A DNA stretch of 28,352 nt from Stagonosporopsis chrysanthemi. Its lineage: Eukaryota; Ascomycota; Dothideomycetes; Pleosporales; Didymellaceae. The DNA lies in NCBI GenBank assembly GCA_022560025.1, contig JAFISE010000290.1, forward strand, positions 1-28,352. The letters run 5' to 3'. A model generated the notes under the pieces. It was not told the DNA's origin and ran no database searches. It saw nothing but the letters and a program-made list of their open reading frames with translations. A program made the translations under genes and the position numbers. The number at the start of each line of letters is the position of its first letter. Position 1 is the first letter of the stretch. Positions 1 to 9,895 of this stretch are shown here, piece by piece.

Positions 1-1470
1 GCTTTTGTGTGTGGCTCTATTGCCTTATTTTTGGTTATTGCCCAAGGTCGTTTTGGTGTGCACGGCCCGAAGGTGTGCACGGCGTGCACGGATACTGTAA
101 CCCAGCTGGCGCGATAAAACTTGTGGGGTAGATGTGGCTGTCGTTCAGCCATCTCGCTCTCACCCGCTTTTACTCGTGTTCGTTGAGACGCTTGTCGACG
201 CTTGAGTGCTGGCGCGGCCTCTCGCTATCGATACGGCAATGGCTTTCGCGAGTGACCATAAAGCGTAATGCTGAAAGGAGTTGACAAGGTAGATCCCTAC
301 GATGGACAATGAACCCTGGATTGTGTGCTGAAACACCACAATGGCTTGGTCGCGATGGCAGACGTAAGGGGGGATCATTGTGCTGCATACTGAGCAGCCA
401 ACAGCAATGGTGATGATAGGTCATGACGTACAAACTTCGTCTGTGAGCTTATTCGGTCGTCCCGCCTTTCTTCTCCGCCACCCGCTTGCCTTTGGTTTCA
501 CTGAGTTATGTAGACGCTATCGATTGTTCCTTCCCCAGACTCTCAGCCCGTCCCCAGCATTGGCATGGGGTATCATGGTACTGGTGGGCGACCCGGAGGT
601 CGAGGACCTAATACCTGCTCTTTTCAGCCTTGAGATCTGAGCATCAGTGCAGACCTTCATCGACATGCTTTCCTGCGTCGTCGTCTAGTTCTTCTGATAT
701 TTCGGCAGGATCGACTTTCCGGCGACAAAGGACCCGACTTGACAAAGGCCAGGCGAGGGCGGGCGACGGGCTTTGTCCATGAATGTTGGGGCGCCGTGCA
801 ACGGTGCAAAATTTGGTTTGATCGGATTGACCACGCGCTCAACAACCACCTCGAGCCGCCATCGTTGTCTCAACGCGCTCGGCTGTGTCTGAAGTCCAGG
901 CATTACCGACCAGTCTTTGACACACATACGCGACCGCAAACAATTCGAGGATGCACAAGCTGTGAAGTTTCCGAGTGTGAGAGTACATTTCGAATGTCGG
1001 CTCTGTTTCGTCGGGCAGCTCCGCGGAATGCGCGCTCCGTGCCAGATGGGTTCGGCTGAATCAGGCAACCGTAAACGTCGTAGTACTGCTAATCTCATGC
1101 TTCGCAGCTACAGTGTTTCACTGTTGTCTTGTGATAATATGTAGAAATGATAACCCACCCGGAGTACAGTCCAGAAACGAGAGCAATCTCAGAATAGGCA
1201 CAATGCCTTTCCACAAGAGACGGGAAAATCCTAATTTCCCCATGCTCAATATGGTATCACCGAAAGCACCGCATGTCCTCACTGGCCCTCTCCTTCGTGA
1301 CGGACTCAACACTCCATAGATTAAGTCAACGGAGATATTACAGTATTGGTAAGGTGGAAAGCTTTAGGCTCGATGCTGTGTATAAGAGTCGGTTAGAATC
1401 ATGTGGATTGGAGGTGTGATAGAAATCTAGCACTCGCAGCTTAGGTACTCGAGAAGCGATCATCAACATC
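1..1470. other. Gene-free left end
   Basis: Several short open frames occur here (for example 380-640 on + and 685-1098 on -), but none has a recognisable domain, and none can be joined by convincing introns to a recognisable protein. The only structure seen is a cluster of GTGCAC palindromes at 58-89. The last 150 bp would be the promoter and leader of the mannanase gene; no clear TATA box was seen there. Confidence 0.5.
55..89. repeat. Short direct repeat with three GTGCAC palindromes
   Basis: GGTGTGCACGGC occurs at 55-66 and again at 72-83, a 17-bp period. A third GTGCAC follows at 84-89, so three 6-bp palindromes lie within 32 bp. Function unknown; it could be a binding-site cluster or a small local duplication. 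Confidence 0.6.
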
Positions 1471-2150
1471 ATGAAGCTCTCCATGCTCTCCTTCATCGCA
1501 TTTGCAGCCTTTACGAGTGCCTCTCCAGCTGCACTCGAACCGCGACAGAATAGCGGCTCATACACCGTCAGCGGGCTTGGCATTCGCAAGCAGGCCATTT
1601 TGAACGCCGGGGGAAACACTCTGGATCTCGCCATTGCCATGCTGGAGACAGAAAACATGGGCACAAACTATGTCTACGGAGACGCCAAGACCAACGATGC
1701 AGCCAATTTCGGTATCTTCAAGCAGAACTGGGGAATGTTACGCGTTTGCGCAACTCGAGCTGGCTTCGTGGGACAGAGCCAGGCGAACTGGAACAATGGC
1801 GCGAAGCTCAAGTGAGCATCCGTGGACGACGAGTAGGAGCAGTGCTAAGCTAACATATCTTCACCAGCTCTGATCTTTACGCCGATGTTGCCGCCAGATG
1901 GGACTGTCAGAACTACTATGGCTACGACAAGTGGTTCGCGGGTCATCGCAATGGAGCTTCAGGTCTAGCGAATCCAAATACGGCAGACATCAACAGTATG
2001 TTAGACGCAATTACCTTGGCGGCTTTGATAACTGACTTGCATATCCTAGCTTATAAGTCTGCGATAAAATGGATCCAACAACAAATTGATAGCAACTCGC
2101 GGTACAAGAGCGATGACACCAGGTTCTGGGTGGACGTTACACCCATCTAG
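1471..2150 (+). CDS. Secreted GH134-type endo-beta-1,4-mannanase
   Basis: Three exons (1471-1811, 1868-1995, 2050-2150) join to a 189-residue protein; both introns (56 and 54 bp) are GT..AG. Residues 1 to about 18 are a signal peptide (K, then a hydrophobic run ending SAS), followed by a short EPR pro-segment. The mature part has family-like stretches: LDLAIAMLETENMG, YVYGDAKTNDAANFGIFKQNW, WFAGHRNGASGL and a C-terminal DDTRFWVDV. GH134 is a small lysozyme-fold family that cleaves beta-1,4-mannan by inversion, with an acid Glu and a base Asp 12 residues apart. Here E59 and D71 have that spacing. The enzyme would act outside the cell on plant or fungal mannan. Family assignment is by motif recall, not a search. 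Splice sites are supported because each join restores the frame through conserved-looking sequence. Confidence 0.82.
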
Positions 2151-2391
2151 AGTTTGTGGAGTGTGGCAACTGGCAGCCTGACCCCCCGAGGGCGTCGAAA
2201 TCTCTCGAAGACTTTGGAGTAGTTGGCGGAAACATGCGCAGAAACCCCTGACTATATGATCTTGGCTGCACAACGACCAGCTTAGTAGATAGCATATCGA
2301 TCATTTTGGTAGCATCCTGGTATCTCTAAAACACATAGCCTCCCAAACACCCTCTAACCTATTCCAAAATCTCCAGCTGGCCTTGTCAAAC

Positions 2392-2655
2392 TCATTTGCC
2401 TTCACCAGCCCTCTTCACGCCCCCGGCAATCCTAGCCGCACCGTCCTCAATACTGGTCGACGCATCTGCAAGGCCACGAGCCACGGGTCGTCCTGCGCTG
2501 CCTGTCGCGCCCTCAAGTGTCTCGCCAACTCCTCGTCCCAGAGCTCCAACAACGCCACCGACAGTGTTCGTTACACCACCAACCGTGTTGCCGACTGTCG
2601 ACGTAACGAACTTCACGCCGGATGTCACACCGGACTCTTGCTGACCGATTGGCAT
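2392..2655 (-). CDS. Small Gly/Val-rich fungal protein, unknown function
   Basis: A single exon of 87 residues starting with ATG (MPIGQQESGV) and ending in TGA. The middle is a run of imperfect repeats of the type TVGGV, VGALGRGVGETLEG and GRPVARGLADAS, rich in Gly, Val, Ala and Thr. It has no signal peptide and no long hydrophobic segment. Low-complexity proteins of this type recur in Pezizomycotina and are often called hypothetical or stress- and conidiation-associated; I cannot assign a function. Open frames of 82-95 residues also cover the locus on the + strand, so coding on the minus strand rests on composition and resemblance to such proteins. A consensus TGACGTCA site 209 bp upstream of the start fits control by a bZIP (ATF/CREB type) factor. 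Confidence 0.6.
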   Translation of the reverse strand: MPIGQQESGVTSGVKFVTSTVGNTVGGVTNTVGGVVGALGRGVGETLEGATGSAGRPVARGLADASTSIEDGAARIAGGVKRAGEGK

Positions 2656-3779
2656 CGTGATGACTTGTAAAGATCGGCGCGTGGGCCTTCGTCTCGGAGG
2701 TAAACGGTAGTTTAGATAACTCGTGGTATAATTGTGGATCGTGTATATCCCCGGAAGGTGAAATCTGGTTCTAGGATCGTACTATTTTGGTGTGAAATGG
2801 TAGTGTGAACTTTGGCGTATTTAGGGCCACTTTCTCAGGGCTGTTATAGAGAAGCGGCCGGGGTGACGTCATGGGGCTGTGGAAAGGCAAGATGTCTTGC
2901 ATCCCAGTTTCGATCCTTCCCTGAACATGGACCCCGGACTGTGAGAACCATTCATGTACGACGGAGCATCTCGAAAGGGTCCTGTGAGCTCTTGAGACTT
3001 GCCAGCCCTGCTTGTGATGTGTGTTTGCCACGCGTCGTGTCTTGGATGGCTGACGAGAGACGATCTGACCACGATAGGCCAGGACGAGTTGAGATCTTAC
3101 ACCATCGCGCTGGGTCAAGCCGCAACAGCGAAAGCGACGAGACAACTCCTTTCAATATACTACGATGTCCTGCGAATAGGTATAGTCAGGGAGGTAGGAA
3201 ACGGTTGCTGACTTTTTTGGCTGGTCTATACGCTGTCTGTTAATGGTACAGTTGCTTCACTCCGCGTTGATCGTTACGTTTCCCTCTGGTTTACAGGACT
3301 GTACGATCATAGATATCAGTAAGATCCTTCTTCAAGCGTTACGCGCGAAAGCAAGAGGGCACGGCCATCGGTGATAAGGGTTCCTCCGCCTGCTGAAGAA
3401 TCCTCGTAGCCTGATTGGTGAGGTTGCCAGCGTCTCGACAGGCCGGACGAACCGCATTGCCAGACTTCGCCAACTTTGAGCATAGCGCTCCTGACGGCTG
3501 ACTGGTGCGGCCGAGCAGCCTCAAAGGCGGGATCTCGTTCATTCAGCTCTCTATACGCTCGCACATACATAAGACCTAGACCTTTGAATGAAGAGAGGCC
3601 ATCACACATCGAGTCTCACAGCTGCTCCGAAAAGTTACTTAACACCAAACACTCACATAAACAAGGAATCAAGCCTCTACTGTTGAATCTCTACACGTTC
3701 AAGGCAACAACTGAAATCATTCCAACCAACCTATCTACCACACACAGAGTTCAACAACGCCGATCAAGACCCACCCACC
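2656..3779. other. Intergenic region without a supported gene
   Basis: Overlapping short frames occur on both strands (2771-3243, 3316-3609, 3476-3952), but none shows a domain, signal peptide or plausible splice structure. The left part should hold the promoter of the small minus-strand gene, including a CRE palindrome. The right 150 bp is C/A-rich (runs of CCAACC, CACACA), like a fungal promoter or 5' UTR for the plus-strand gene at 3780. Confidence 0.5.
2864..2871. promoter_or_regulatory. CRE/ATF palindrome TGACGTCA
   Basis: A perfect 8-bp TGACGTCA site. In fungi this is the binding consensus of bZIP factors of the Atf1/AtfA and ACR types. It sits 209 bp upstream of the minus-strand start at 2655, and its nearest divergent plus-strand gene begins about 900 bp away, so the small Gly-rich gene is the likelier target. 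The role is inference. Confidence 0.5.
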
Positions 3780-4289
3780 ATGACCTCTCTCTTCCCTCAC
3801 CCCCAATACGCCGAAGATCAACCCGCTGCCCACGCGATCCTCTACCTACACGTGATGCGCGCCTCGGCAATGACCTTCTCCTTTCTCTCGCTCCCCTACA
3901 CCGGCATCTCGCTGCTCGCCTCGCGCCTGCGCGCACAATCACCCAGCGGTAGCAGCATCCTCACCCGCACGCTGCTCAACTCCGGGCGCGGTCTTGTTTT
4001 CGGAACCATCGCTGGTGCAGCAATGACGTGGGGACGCATGAGGGGGTGCGAGGAGATCGAGTGGCAGGACAGGAGTTGGCGATTGTTGGAGAACAAGGGC
4101 GAGGTCGACACGGATTGGGAGGCAGTGGGGGCTGCAGGGGTTGGTGCGGTTACGGCTGCTGTGGCGAGCAGGAGGGGCGCTGTGCCGGTGGGGATTGCGA
4201 GGGCAGCTATTGGTGGTGCGGGGCTGGGGCTGGGGAGTGGTGTGGTGTTTATGATTGGGACGTTTGTTGCGGGAAGGAAACCAGCGTAG
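3780..4289 (+). CDS. Small Gly/Ala-rich membrane protein, unknown function
   Basis: A single exon of 169 residues; ATG follows a CCACC leader and the stop is TAG. Four hydrophobic segments are visible at about residues 20-48, 70-86, 114-131 and 138-164. The last two are Gly/Ala-rich with closely spaced small residues (for example AIGGAGLGLGSGVVF). Between segments 2 and 3 lies a polar loop with WQDRSWRLLENKGEVDTDW, which looks like the conserved signature of the family. The paired Gly-rich helices resemble the Tim17/Tim22/complex I B14.7 style of inner mitochondrial membrane protein, but no diagnostic motif of that family is seen, so this is only a suggestion. Overlapping frames in the same interval are shadows. 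Confidence 0.65.
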   Translation: MTSLFPHPQYAEDQPAAHAILYLHVMRASAMTFSFLSLPYTGISLLASRLRAQSPSGSSILTRTLLNSGRGLVFGTIAGAAMTWGRMRGCEEIEWQDRSWRLLENKGEVDTDWEAVGAAGVGAVTAAVASRRGAVPVGIARAAIGGAGLGLGSGVVFMIGTFVAGRKPA

Positions 4290-4548
4290 TAAAAATGGTA
4301 GGGAGAGGGGATGGAAAGAGGGTGTTCTACAAATGCAAGGTGCACGGCGGGGTCTTTACACATCAGTACCTCGTAGCGCGGCGTTCAGAACTGAAATGCT
4401 AAGTCTTCATCTGTCGTTAAGCTTGTGATGTTATGCTCTCCCTTGATCAGAACGAACGAGACCACACCACTACCCGTATCGACATCCGCAAGCTGTCAGC
4501 CTTTGGACGGCAATGCGAGCTTGATGAGGCTGAAGTCCTTGCCTAAGC

Positions 4549-5544
4549 TTACGATCCAGAATTGGCACTGTGTTCGCTAGCACTGAAGCTCTCCGCTCTT
4601 TCCATGGCTTCAATCGCATCTCTCGAGAGATTCCTCGTCAGGTCCGACACCTCGTCAAGCTTGCTCACATACGCCAGCCTTCCCTTCCATAATGCCCACC
4701 GCTCTTTACTGAACTCTGCTCTTCCCTTCCATAGCTCGCCACCCTTCGCTGGGTTTCCTTGTTTACGGTCTGCAGGTGTGAGATCCTTCTCCTTTGTGTA
4801 CAGGGCACGACTCATGCCAAAGATCCAAGCTGTCGCTGCAGGAACGTGAGCATTGAACTTCTGTGCAGCAGTTCCCTCAGCATCATCATGTTGTTCGTTT
4901 TCAAGCGCGGAGCGCATGGCCCAAATGGCGAAGAGGCTTAGGTCTACAAGGCCTTTCTCGGTAAGGCGTGCAAAGAAGAAATTGACATTTGCCCAGGCAT
5001 CGATCTCGATTTGTGGAGCATTTGCCTCCGGTGCTTCGTTCATCACTTCACGACAGGCCATGGAGAGGTCGGTCAGAGAGCTGTAGAGGTAGTTGTACTC
5101 CTCGTGGTCCTTGATCTTGTGGTCGCGGAAGGCGGCAATCAGATCGGCGACTTTGTCATGAAAGTGTGGGTTATGCTTGCCATCTTCGGCTTCATGGAAC
5201 GATTTCCGCTTTGCGGCGTGGATAATAGAGTACCAGAGGTCGACGAAGTAGACATCGTCGAGCTTTCGGGCGATGATCTTGTGATCTATTGATTCGAAAA
5301 GTCGAGATTCGGCTGTTTCAATATCGATGGCGCCTTCGATGTACTCCTGTACAGTAGGATAAAATGCGCTGTTCTCCTCTGGTCGGAACCAGCTTCGCAC
5401 TTTGGCAAGTTGGTCGATCTTCACGGCTTCATCTTCGTTGCTCGAAACAATGTCGGCGACTTTCTGCTTTTGTGCCTGCGAATCATGTTACTTAGGGACT
5501 ACAACGTCGGACAAAGTAATTACTTTAGATTGAGGCATATTCAT
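4549..5544 (-). CDS. DUF3632 family protein
   Basis: Two exons (5524-5544 and 4549-5475) give 315 residues if translation starts at 5544; a second ATG at 5538 would give 313. The 48-bp intron (5476-5523) has a GTAATT donor, a CTAAG/TAAC branch-like sequence and a CAG acceptor. The exon 2 frame has no ATG before its conserved part, which is why the tiny first exon is needed. The body matches the fungus-restricted DUF3632 family: FYPTVQEYIEGAIDIETA near the N terminus, LWYSIIHAAKR, a histidine-rich FHDKVADLIAAFRDHK, then IDAWANVNFFFARLTEKGL and LSLFAIWAMRSALE. No biochemical role is known for the family. No signal peptide or membrane segment is seen, so it is probably cytosolic or nuclear. Confidence 0.85.
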
Positions 5545-5991
5545 CAATGTTCTTCGTGACCGTGGATATCTTGACGAGATTGGGTGTCGTGGAACGACGC
5601 GATAATGTGGTTGTATTTGACGGGTGATGTCATAGCGTTTCCCCACGTGCATTTGATACCTGCCTAATTGGAAACTCAACGCCGAAGTTCGCATTGTGAG
5701 TAGGCGCGTGCATCACGTTGTCACTATTGATTGGATAAAGAAGATTCGAGTTGTATATGTATTCCGTTTCAGAGATAAGGATCGCCGCAGATCACTACAG
5801 ATCAACGGGCGATCCCGAAGTACACGTTGCAAAGTGCACAAGTCTAGAAGCAAAGCTCCAAAGTCACTCTCCGGAGCATCTTGGTTGTCAACTCTTCTTG
5901 GTTACGCAGTCAAAGCGCCAAAGTCGTCCTGCTCAAGCCGTTTTGCCAATGGCAGAAACATCAGCCAGGTTGCTGGATGCCTACAAGCATG
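5545..5991. other. Intergenic region upstream of the DUF3632 gene
   Basis: About 450 bp between the start of the DUF3632 gene and the 3' end of the JmjC-like gene, both on the minus strand. Plus-strand frames that run from here into the JmjC-like gene are its shadows. No TATA box, repeat or RNA gene was recognised. Confidence 0.45.
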
Positions 5992-7158
5992 CTACACACG
6001 CGCAACCGGCTGCACCAGGCGCTCATTACGAACACGGTGAAATTCGACGAAATATTGTCGGAGGCGGTCCGCTGGCGCACCTTCTGTAGGCATGTCAGTC
6101 ACGCACATGCGACAAGCAGCGCGCTTCTTGCGCTTCGCCTCGAGGAGCTTCAGCCACGCTGCTCGATACTGACTCTCAAGACCTCGCACGATAACCTTGT
6201 CCTCGATGGCGTCAAGTACGCGGTGAAGGCCGGTTCGAAGCGTCTCGTACGCGCGACAGACCTCAGTGACTACCTTAGTAGCACTGTATTGTGGAAACCC
6301 GTCCGCCAACACCTCTTGCAGGTGGCTGATAAGCTCGATAGCGAACATGACAATACGCTGCTGACCACTGTCGCCACTCGGCGGCAAGAGATGAGTAGTC
6401 GTGAGAAATTCATTGACGTGCTTTACGCGTTCGGCGAACACCATTGCTGTTGCAACGTGGTATGCGCATGAGATTGCTGTCTCAGTGGTAAGCGATATGG
6501 CAATCCAAAATGGTGGCAGTATCAGCGTCTGGTTTGTTCGCTGGATAATAGCAATGCCGTGTCAAAAGTTGCTCAAATTGTCGAGGGCAAAGTGACACCA
6601 ATCTTGAGCAATAGCGTCATATTCTGCTTGCAGAGAAGTTAAATTATCCGCACCAGGAGGGTATACGAGCCAGATTTTGCTGCCGGAGAGCAGACTGGAG
6701 AGTGTGTAGCTGTCGTGGTATTCCATGTCTTGTGCATCGTTGGCTGGTGACACAGCTACAGCAACATCGGACACACTAAGCATGCCGTCATATTGCCAGT
6801 CCACCTTGCTCAACAATTCCACAACGGCCTCGCCGTCGTCCTCTGGCGAGCCACGAGAAGGGGAGAAGTGGTGTGGGTTCTCACCTCTGATGTCGTTATA
6901 CAACATGCTCCTTAGCTGACTTGCGTCCGGTAAAGTTGCATGGGGCCCATCGTTAGAAAGTATGGGTGAATTCCACTCGTTCCGAGAGAATACTGTACCC
7001 TTCCGGCGCAGTGGTTCCAGTTCCTGCTCATTCAGCGAGTAGACCTGTCCATTTGCTGCTAAGTCGTATAGAGCACGGAAACCAGGGCCGTCGTTGTGCT
7101 CTAGCTCGCCCATGATGTCGGTCAGGCTTTGGGTGTGAAGTTGAAGCAGAGCTGTCAT
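5992..7158 (-). pseudogene. JmjC-like fungal protein gene with one in-frame TGA
   Basis: One frame runs from ATG at 7158 to TAG at 5992 (389 codons) and is interrupted only by TGA at 6562-6564 (codon 199). The part before the stop has an N-terminal helical region and the JmjC-like stretch SLLSGSKIWLVYPPGADNL. The part after it continues the same fold (GIAIIQRTNQTLILPPFW, then ISCAYHVATAMVF). It ends with a basic region, a CRMC pair and a late His (FVEFHRV), as in fungal JmjC-like proteins of unknown substrate. No GT..AG pair spanning the stop keeps frame and conserved residues. Either the gene is disabled by a recent nonsense change, or the base is an error, or the stop is read through. A clear HxD metal site was not seen, so demethylase activity is not claimed. 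Confidence 0.7.
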
Positions 7159-7681
7159 TGTAAGATCGAAGTTTTGGGTTGTCTGGTAGATTCGTTTTGA
7201 TCTCTTTTCGTAGAGAATGCTGGAGGAGGGGGGGGAGATTGGATGGGATAATAAGGGTCATCCTGTGCTTGTGCGAGTGAATGGTCCCTTCGAGGCTTTC
7301 ATGGATAGTGTCATTGTGAGAATGTTTTCACTCTCTTGACGGTCGACCGTGTTCATCGGAGAAGAGGTGTTTCTTGTGACACGGTATGCATTTCAAGGCC
7401 GAACCGTCCAGGGTTATTTCACTCATGCTACCAAATAATGTTATTCAGTTAAGCGGTCATATATATGGTCAGTATCTGTAGTCCATGGAAGAGCATCTCA
7501 AACCCGTCGGTTCAGTTCGTCGGTTCATGTTGTGCTTTAAATCCAAGTGTTGGGGACCTCGGTTGAGGCCCCTGCTGCTGACAAGTGGGGGCCAACGGTA
7601 ACCTGACTGAAGGAGCAGCAGGCAACGACGACCTTGCGTCTATCCGAATCTTATATACAAACCAGCAGGAACGAATTGAGT
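7159..7681. promoter_or_regulatory. Divergent promoter region, JmjC-like gene / NmrA-like gene
   Basis: This 523-bp region lies between two genes that point away from each other. It contains a CATATATATG palindrome at 7459-7468, a TATA-like element about 220 bp before the NmrA-like start, and a 10-bp direct repeat CGTCGGTTCA at 7505-7514 and 7518-7527. Both are candidates for control of the plus-strand gene. Their use is inferred from position only. Confidence 0.4.
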
Positions 7682-8803
7682 ATGAGCAAGCTGATAGTTG
7701 TTGTTGGCATTACTGGCAACCAGGGTGGCTCGGTGGCCCACACTTTCCTCAACGACCCAGGATGGCGCGTTCGTGGCCTGACTCGCGACCGTGGATCCTC
7801 AGCATCGCAGGCGCTGTCGGCGTTGGGGGTTGAGATGGTAGAAGCCAATCTCCATCTTCCAGAGTCTCTCCAGGGCGTCTTCCGAGGCGCAAATTTGGTG
7901 TTCAGCGTGACCGACTTCTGGAAACCGTTCTTCGATCCCAACAATGTCGCTCAAGCGGAAGCACAGGGCAAGTCCATCGGTCGGTATACATATGAGCTTG
8001 AATACGAGCAGGGAAAAAATATCGTCGATGCTGTCGCGCGTGAAGTGCACAGCCTGGACAACGTGGGTCTGATAGCAAGCACGCTATGTAGCGCGAGGGA
8101 CAGCAGCAAAGGAGAGTACCAGGAATTGTTCCATTTCGACAGCAAAGCAGACGTGTTTCCAAGATACTTGGAGGAGAAGTATCCGGATTTGGCAAAGAAG
8201 ACGAGCTACCTGCACACGGGGTACTTCTTCACGAGCTGGCAGTTCCTGCCGGGTCGATGGTTCGCAAAGGTAAGACGCCCTAGATCAGGCTTGAAGGTCA
8301 GTATACTGATAACACAAGCAACCCGATGGCTCTGTTCAGATGCAATTCCCAACAACTCCTGACATGCTGATCCCGCATCTCGACCCGCGAAAGGATACAG
8401 GCCCTTGGGCTCGTGCGCTTCTCCAGCTGCCAGCGAACTCCAGCCTCATGGCTACGAGCGAGTGGCTGACATGGCCCGACTGGATCAAGACCTGGGGTGA
8501 GGTGACTGGCTTGAAGACAAGTTACAAACAGACCACGGTCCAGGACGTGGCAGAACATATACCAGGTCCGGCAGGTAAAGAAATCGGCGAGATGTTCCAG
8601 TTCAGCTCCGACTTTGCATACAATGCGTTCCAGGCAGATACACTGAAGGCCTGGGATTTGAAGAAGGTAGGTGCTGGCCGTTCAGCAAACACGACGAAAA
8701 CAGCTAACAAGATCTGTAGATGGGCATTGAGGTACGGACGACAACTCTGCGAGAGTATGTCGAGGCGGAGGATTGGGTAGCTGCAGGCATCGTGTCAGCT
8801 TAG
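7682..8803 (+). CDS. NmrA-like NAD(P)-binding protein
   Basis: Three exons (7682-8269, 8319-8666, 8720-8803) give 339 residues; the introns are 49 and 53 bp, both GT..AG and both between codons. The start is the ATG at 7682, because MSKLIVVVGITGNQGGSV places the beta-strand and GxxGxxG dinucleotide loop (G9, G12, G15) directly at the N terminus. Further NmrA-like features are WRVRGLTRD after beta-2, the VFSVTDFW segment with Phe and Trp near the cofactor, and a C-terminal half with FHFDSKADVFPRYLEEKYPD and HTGYFFTSWQ. There is no YxxxK catalytic pair, as usual for NmrA proteins. They sense the NAD(P) redox state or act as atypical reductases; the partner here is unknown. The final exon supplies MGIEVRTTTLREYVE and the C terminus. 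Confidence 0.9.
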
Positions 8804-9112
8804 TATTAAGGCAAGAGGCTCAAGGCTTTGCTAGCCAGTATTCTCTGCATCAACGAAGTTTGAACACGAGTAACAGTCGAGCTTCTCCAAGCATCAAGCC
8901 AAGTCGAGCGCAGTGGTGGTTGCCGCACAGGCCACCCGACCCCATAGCGCCTTTCCATGCACGGACGCGCCCGCCACATTGAGCCAATGAGGGAGGCGCG
9001 AGCGGATCCCTAAGCGAGTTCCTGCCGGCCGCAGCCCACGGCTCTTTCCAAATTTCCTCTGCATCGAGACGTCTTGACAACTAACCCCCAGGTCACCGCC
9101 AACACCGCCAAC
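8804..9112. promoter_or_regulatory. Upstream region of the eL24 gene
   Basis: Promoter and leader between the NmrA-like stop and the eL24 start. Just before the ATG is CTAACCCCCAG followed by TCACCGCCAACACC. The CTAAC plus CAG could be the end of a 5' UTR intron, although the branch-to-acceptor distance is short. No TATA box was recognised. Minus-strand frames here are shadows. Confidence 0.35.
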
Positions 9113-9895
9113 ATGCGTACCTACGACGACTCTTTCTCCGGCCAGAAGATCTACCCTGGCAAGGTGCGTTTTGCCGCGCGACCCGGCCGTGTTGCCCCAG
9201 TCCATGTCGAAATTTCGCAGCGCGCCCGCAGCACCGCATGAAAGCAGGACATGGGCGAAGCACACGCCGCCGGGCAGCGTACCTGGCATGCAATGGGCAT
9301 GCAGTGACAATCGCAATGCTGACGGCATATACAGGGCAAGCTCTACGTTCGTGGTGACAGCAAGATCTTCCGCTTCCAGAACGGCAAGACCGAGTCTCTG
9401 TTCCTCCAGCGCAAGAACCCTCGCAAGATCTCATGGACCACCCTCTACAGGAGGCAGCACAAGAAGGGTATCTCTGAGGTACGCTATCTGTCAGGGAGGA
9501 TCGCTCTTGCGCTCGCAGCGATGACATGAAAATGCCCGCTGTGTCGCAAGAGAACCTCCCGCGACGTGCTTTACGACATCATGTCAGGTCACTGACCACC
9601 CTTCCAGGAGGTCGCCAAGAAGCGCACCCGCCGCACCGTCAAGCACCAGCGTGCCATCGTTGGTGCCTCCCTCGACGTGATCAAGGAGCGCCGCGCCCAG
9701 CGCCCCGAGGCCCGCTCGGCCGCCCGCGCTGCCGCCGTCAAGGAGGGCAAGGAGAAGAAGGCTGCTTCCGAGTCGGCCAAGAAGGCTGAGAAGGCCAAGA
9801 GCGCCGCCGCCGGTGCCCGTGGTCAGGCCAGCAAGATCCAGTCGAAGCAGGGCTCCAAGGGCGCCGCCCCCAAGGTCCAGGCCAGGACCCGCTAA
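9113..9895 (+). CDS. RPL24: Large ribosomal subunit protein eL24
   Basis: Three exons (9113-9163, 9335-9478, 9608-9895) give 160 residues; both introns are GT..AG and between codons. The introns (171 and 129 bp) are longer than elsewhere in the window, and the first falls after codon 17. The N terminus (DSFSGQKIYPGKGKLYVRGD, SKIFRFQNGKTESLFLQRKN, KISWTTLYRR) is the globular core of eukaryotic eL24, which closely resembles yeast Rpl24. The second half is a basic, Ala/Lys-rich tail (KRTRRTVKHQRAIVGAS, then AAAVKEGKEKKAA) typical of the family. It is a component of the 60S subunit that lies at the intersubunit face. Codon use in exon 3 is strongly biased to C-ending codons, as expected for a highly expressed gene. 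Confidence 0.97.

Noticed and set aside
685..1098. 137-codon minus-strand frame near the left end
   Set aside because: No domain, signal peptide or splice partner; composition is like non-coding sequence. Overlapping plus-strand frames are equally unsupported.
6225..6245. GGTTCGAA resembling a tRNA T-loop
   Set aside because: No acceptor stem, D-arm or anticodon arm can be folded around it, and it lies in the coding sequence of the JmjC-like gene.
5881..6471. 196-codon plus-strand frame
   Set aside because: It is opposite the JmjC-like gene, whose minus-strand translation has domain-like motifs; the plus frame has none.
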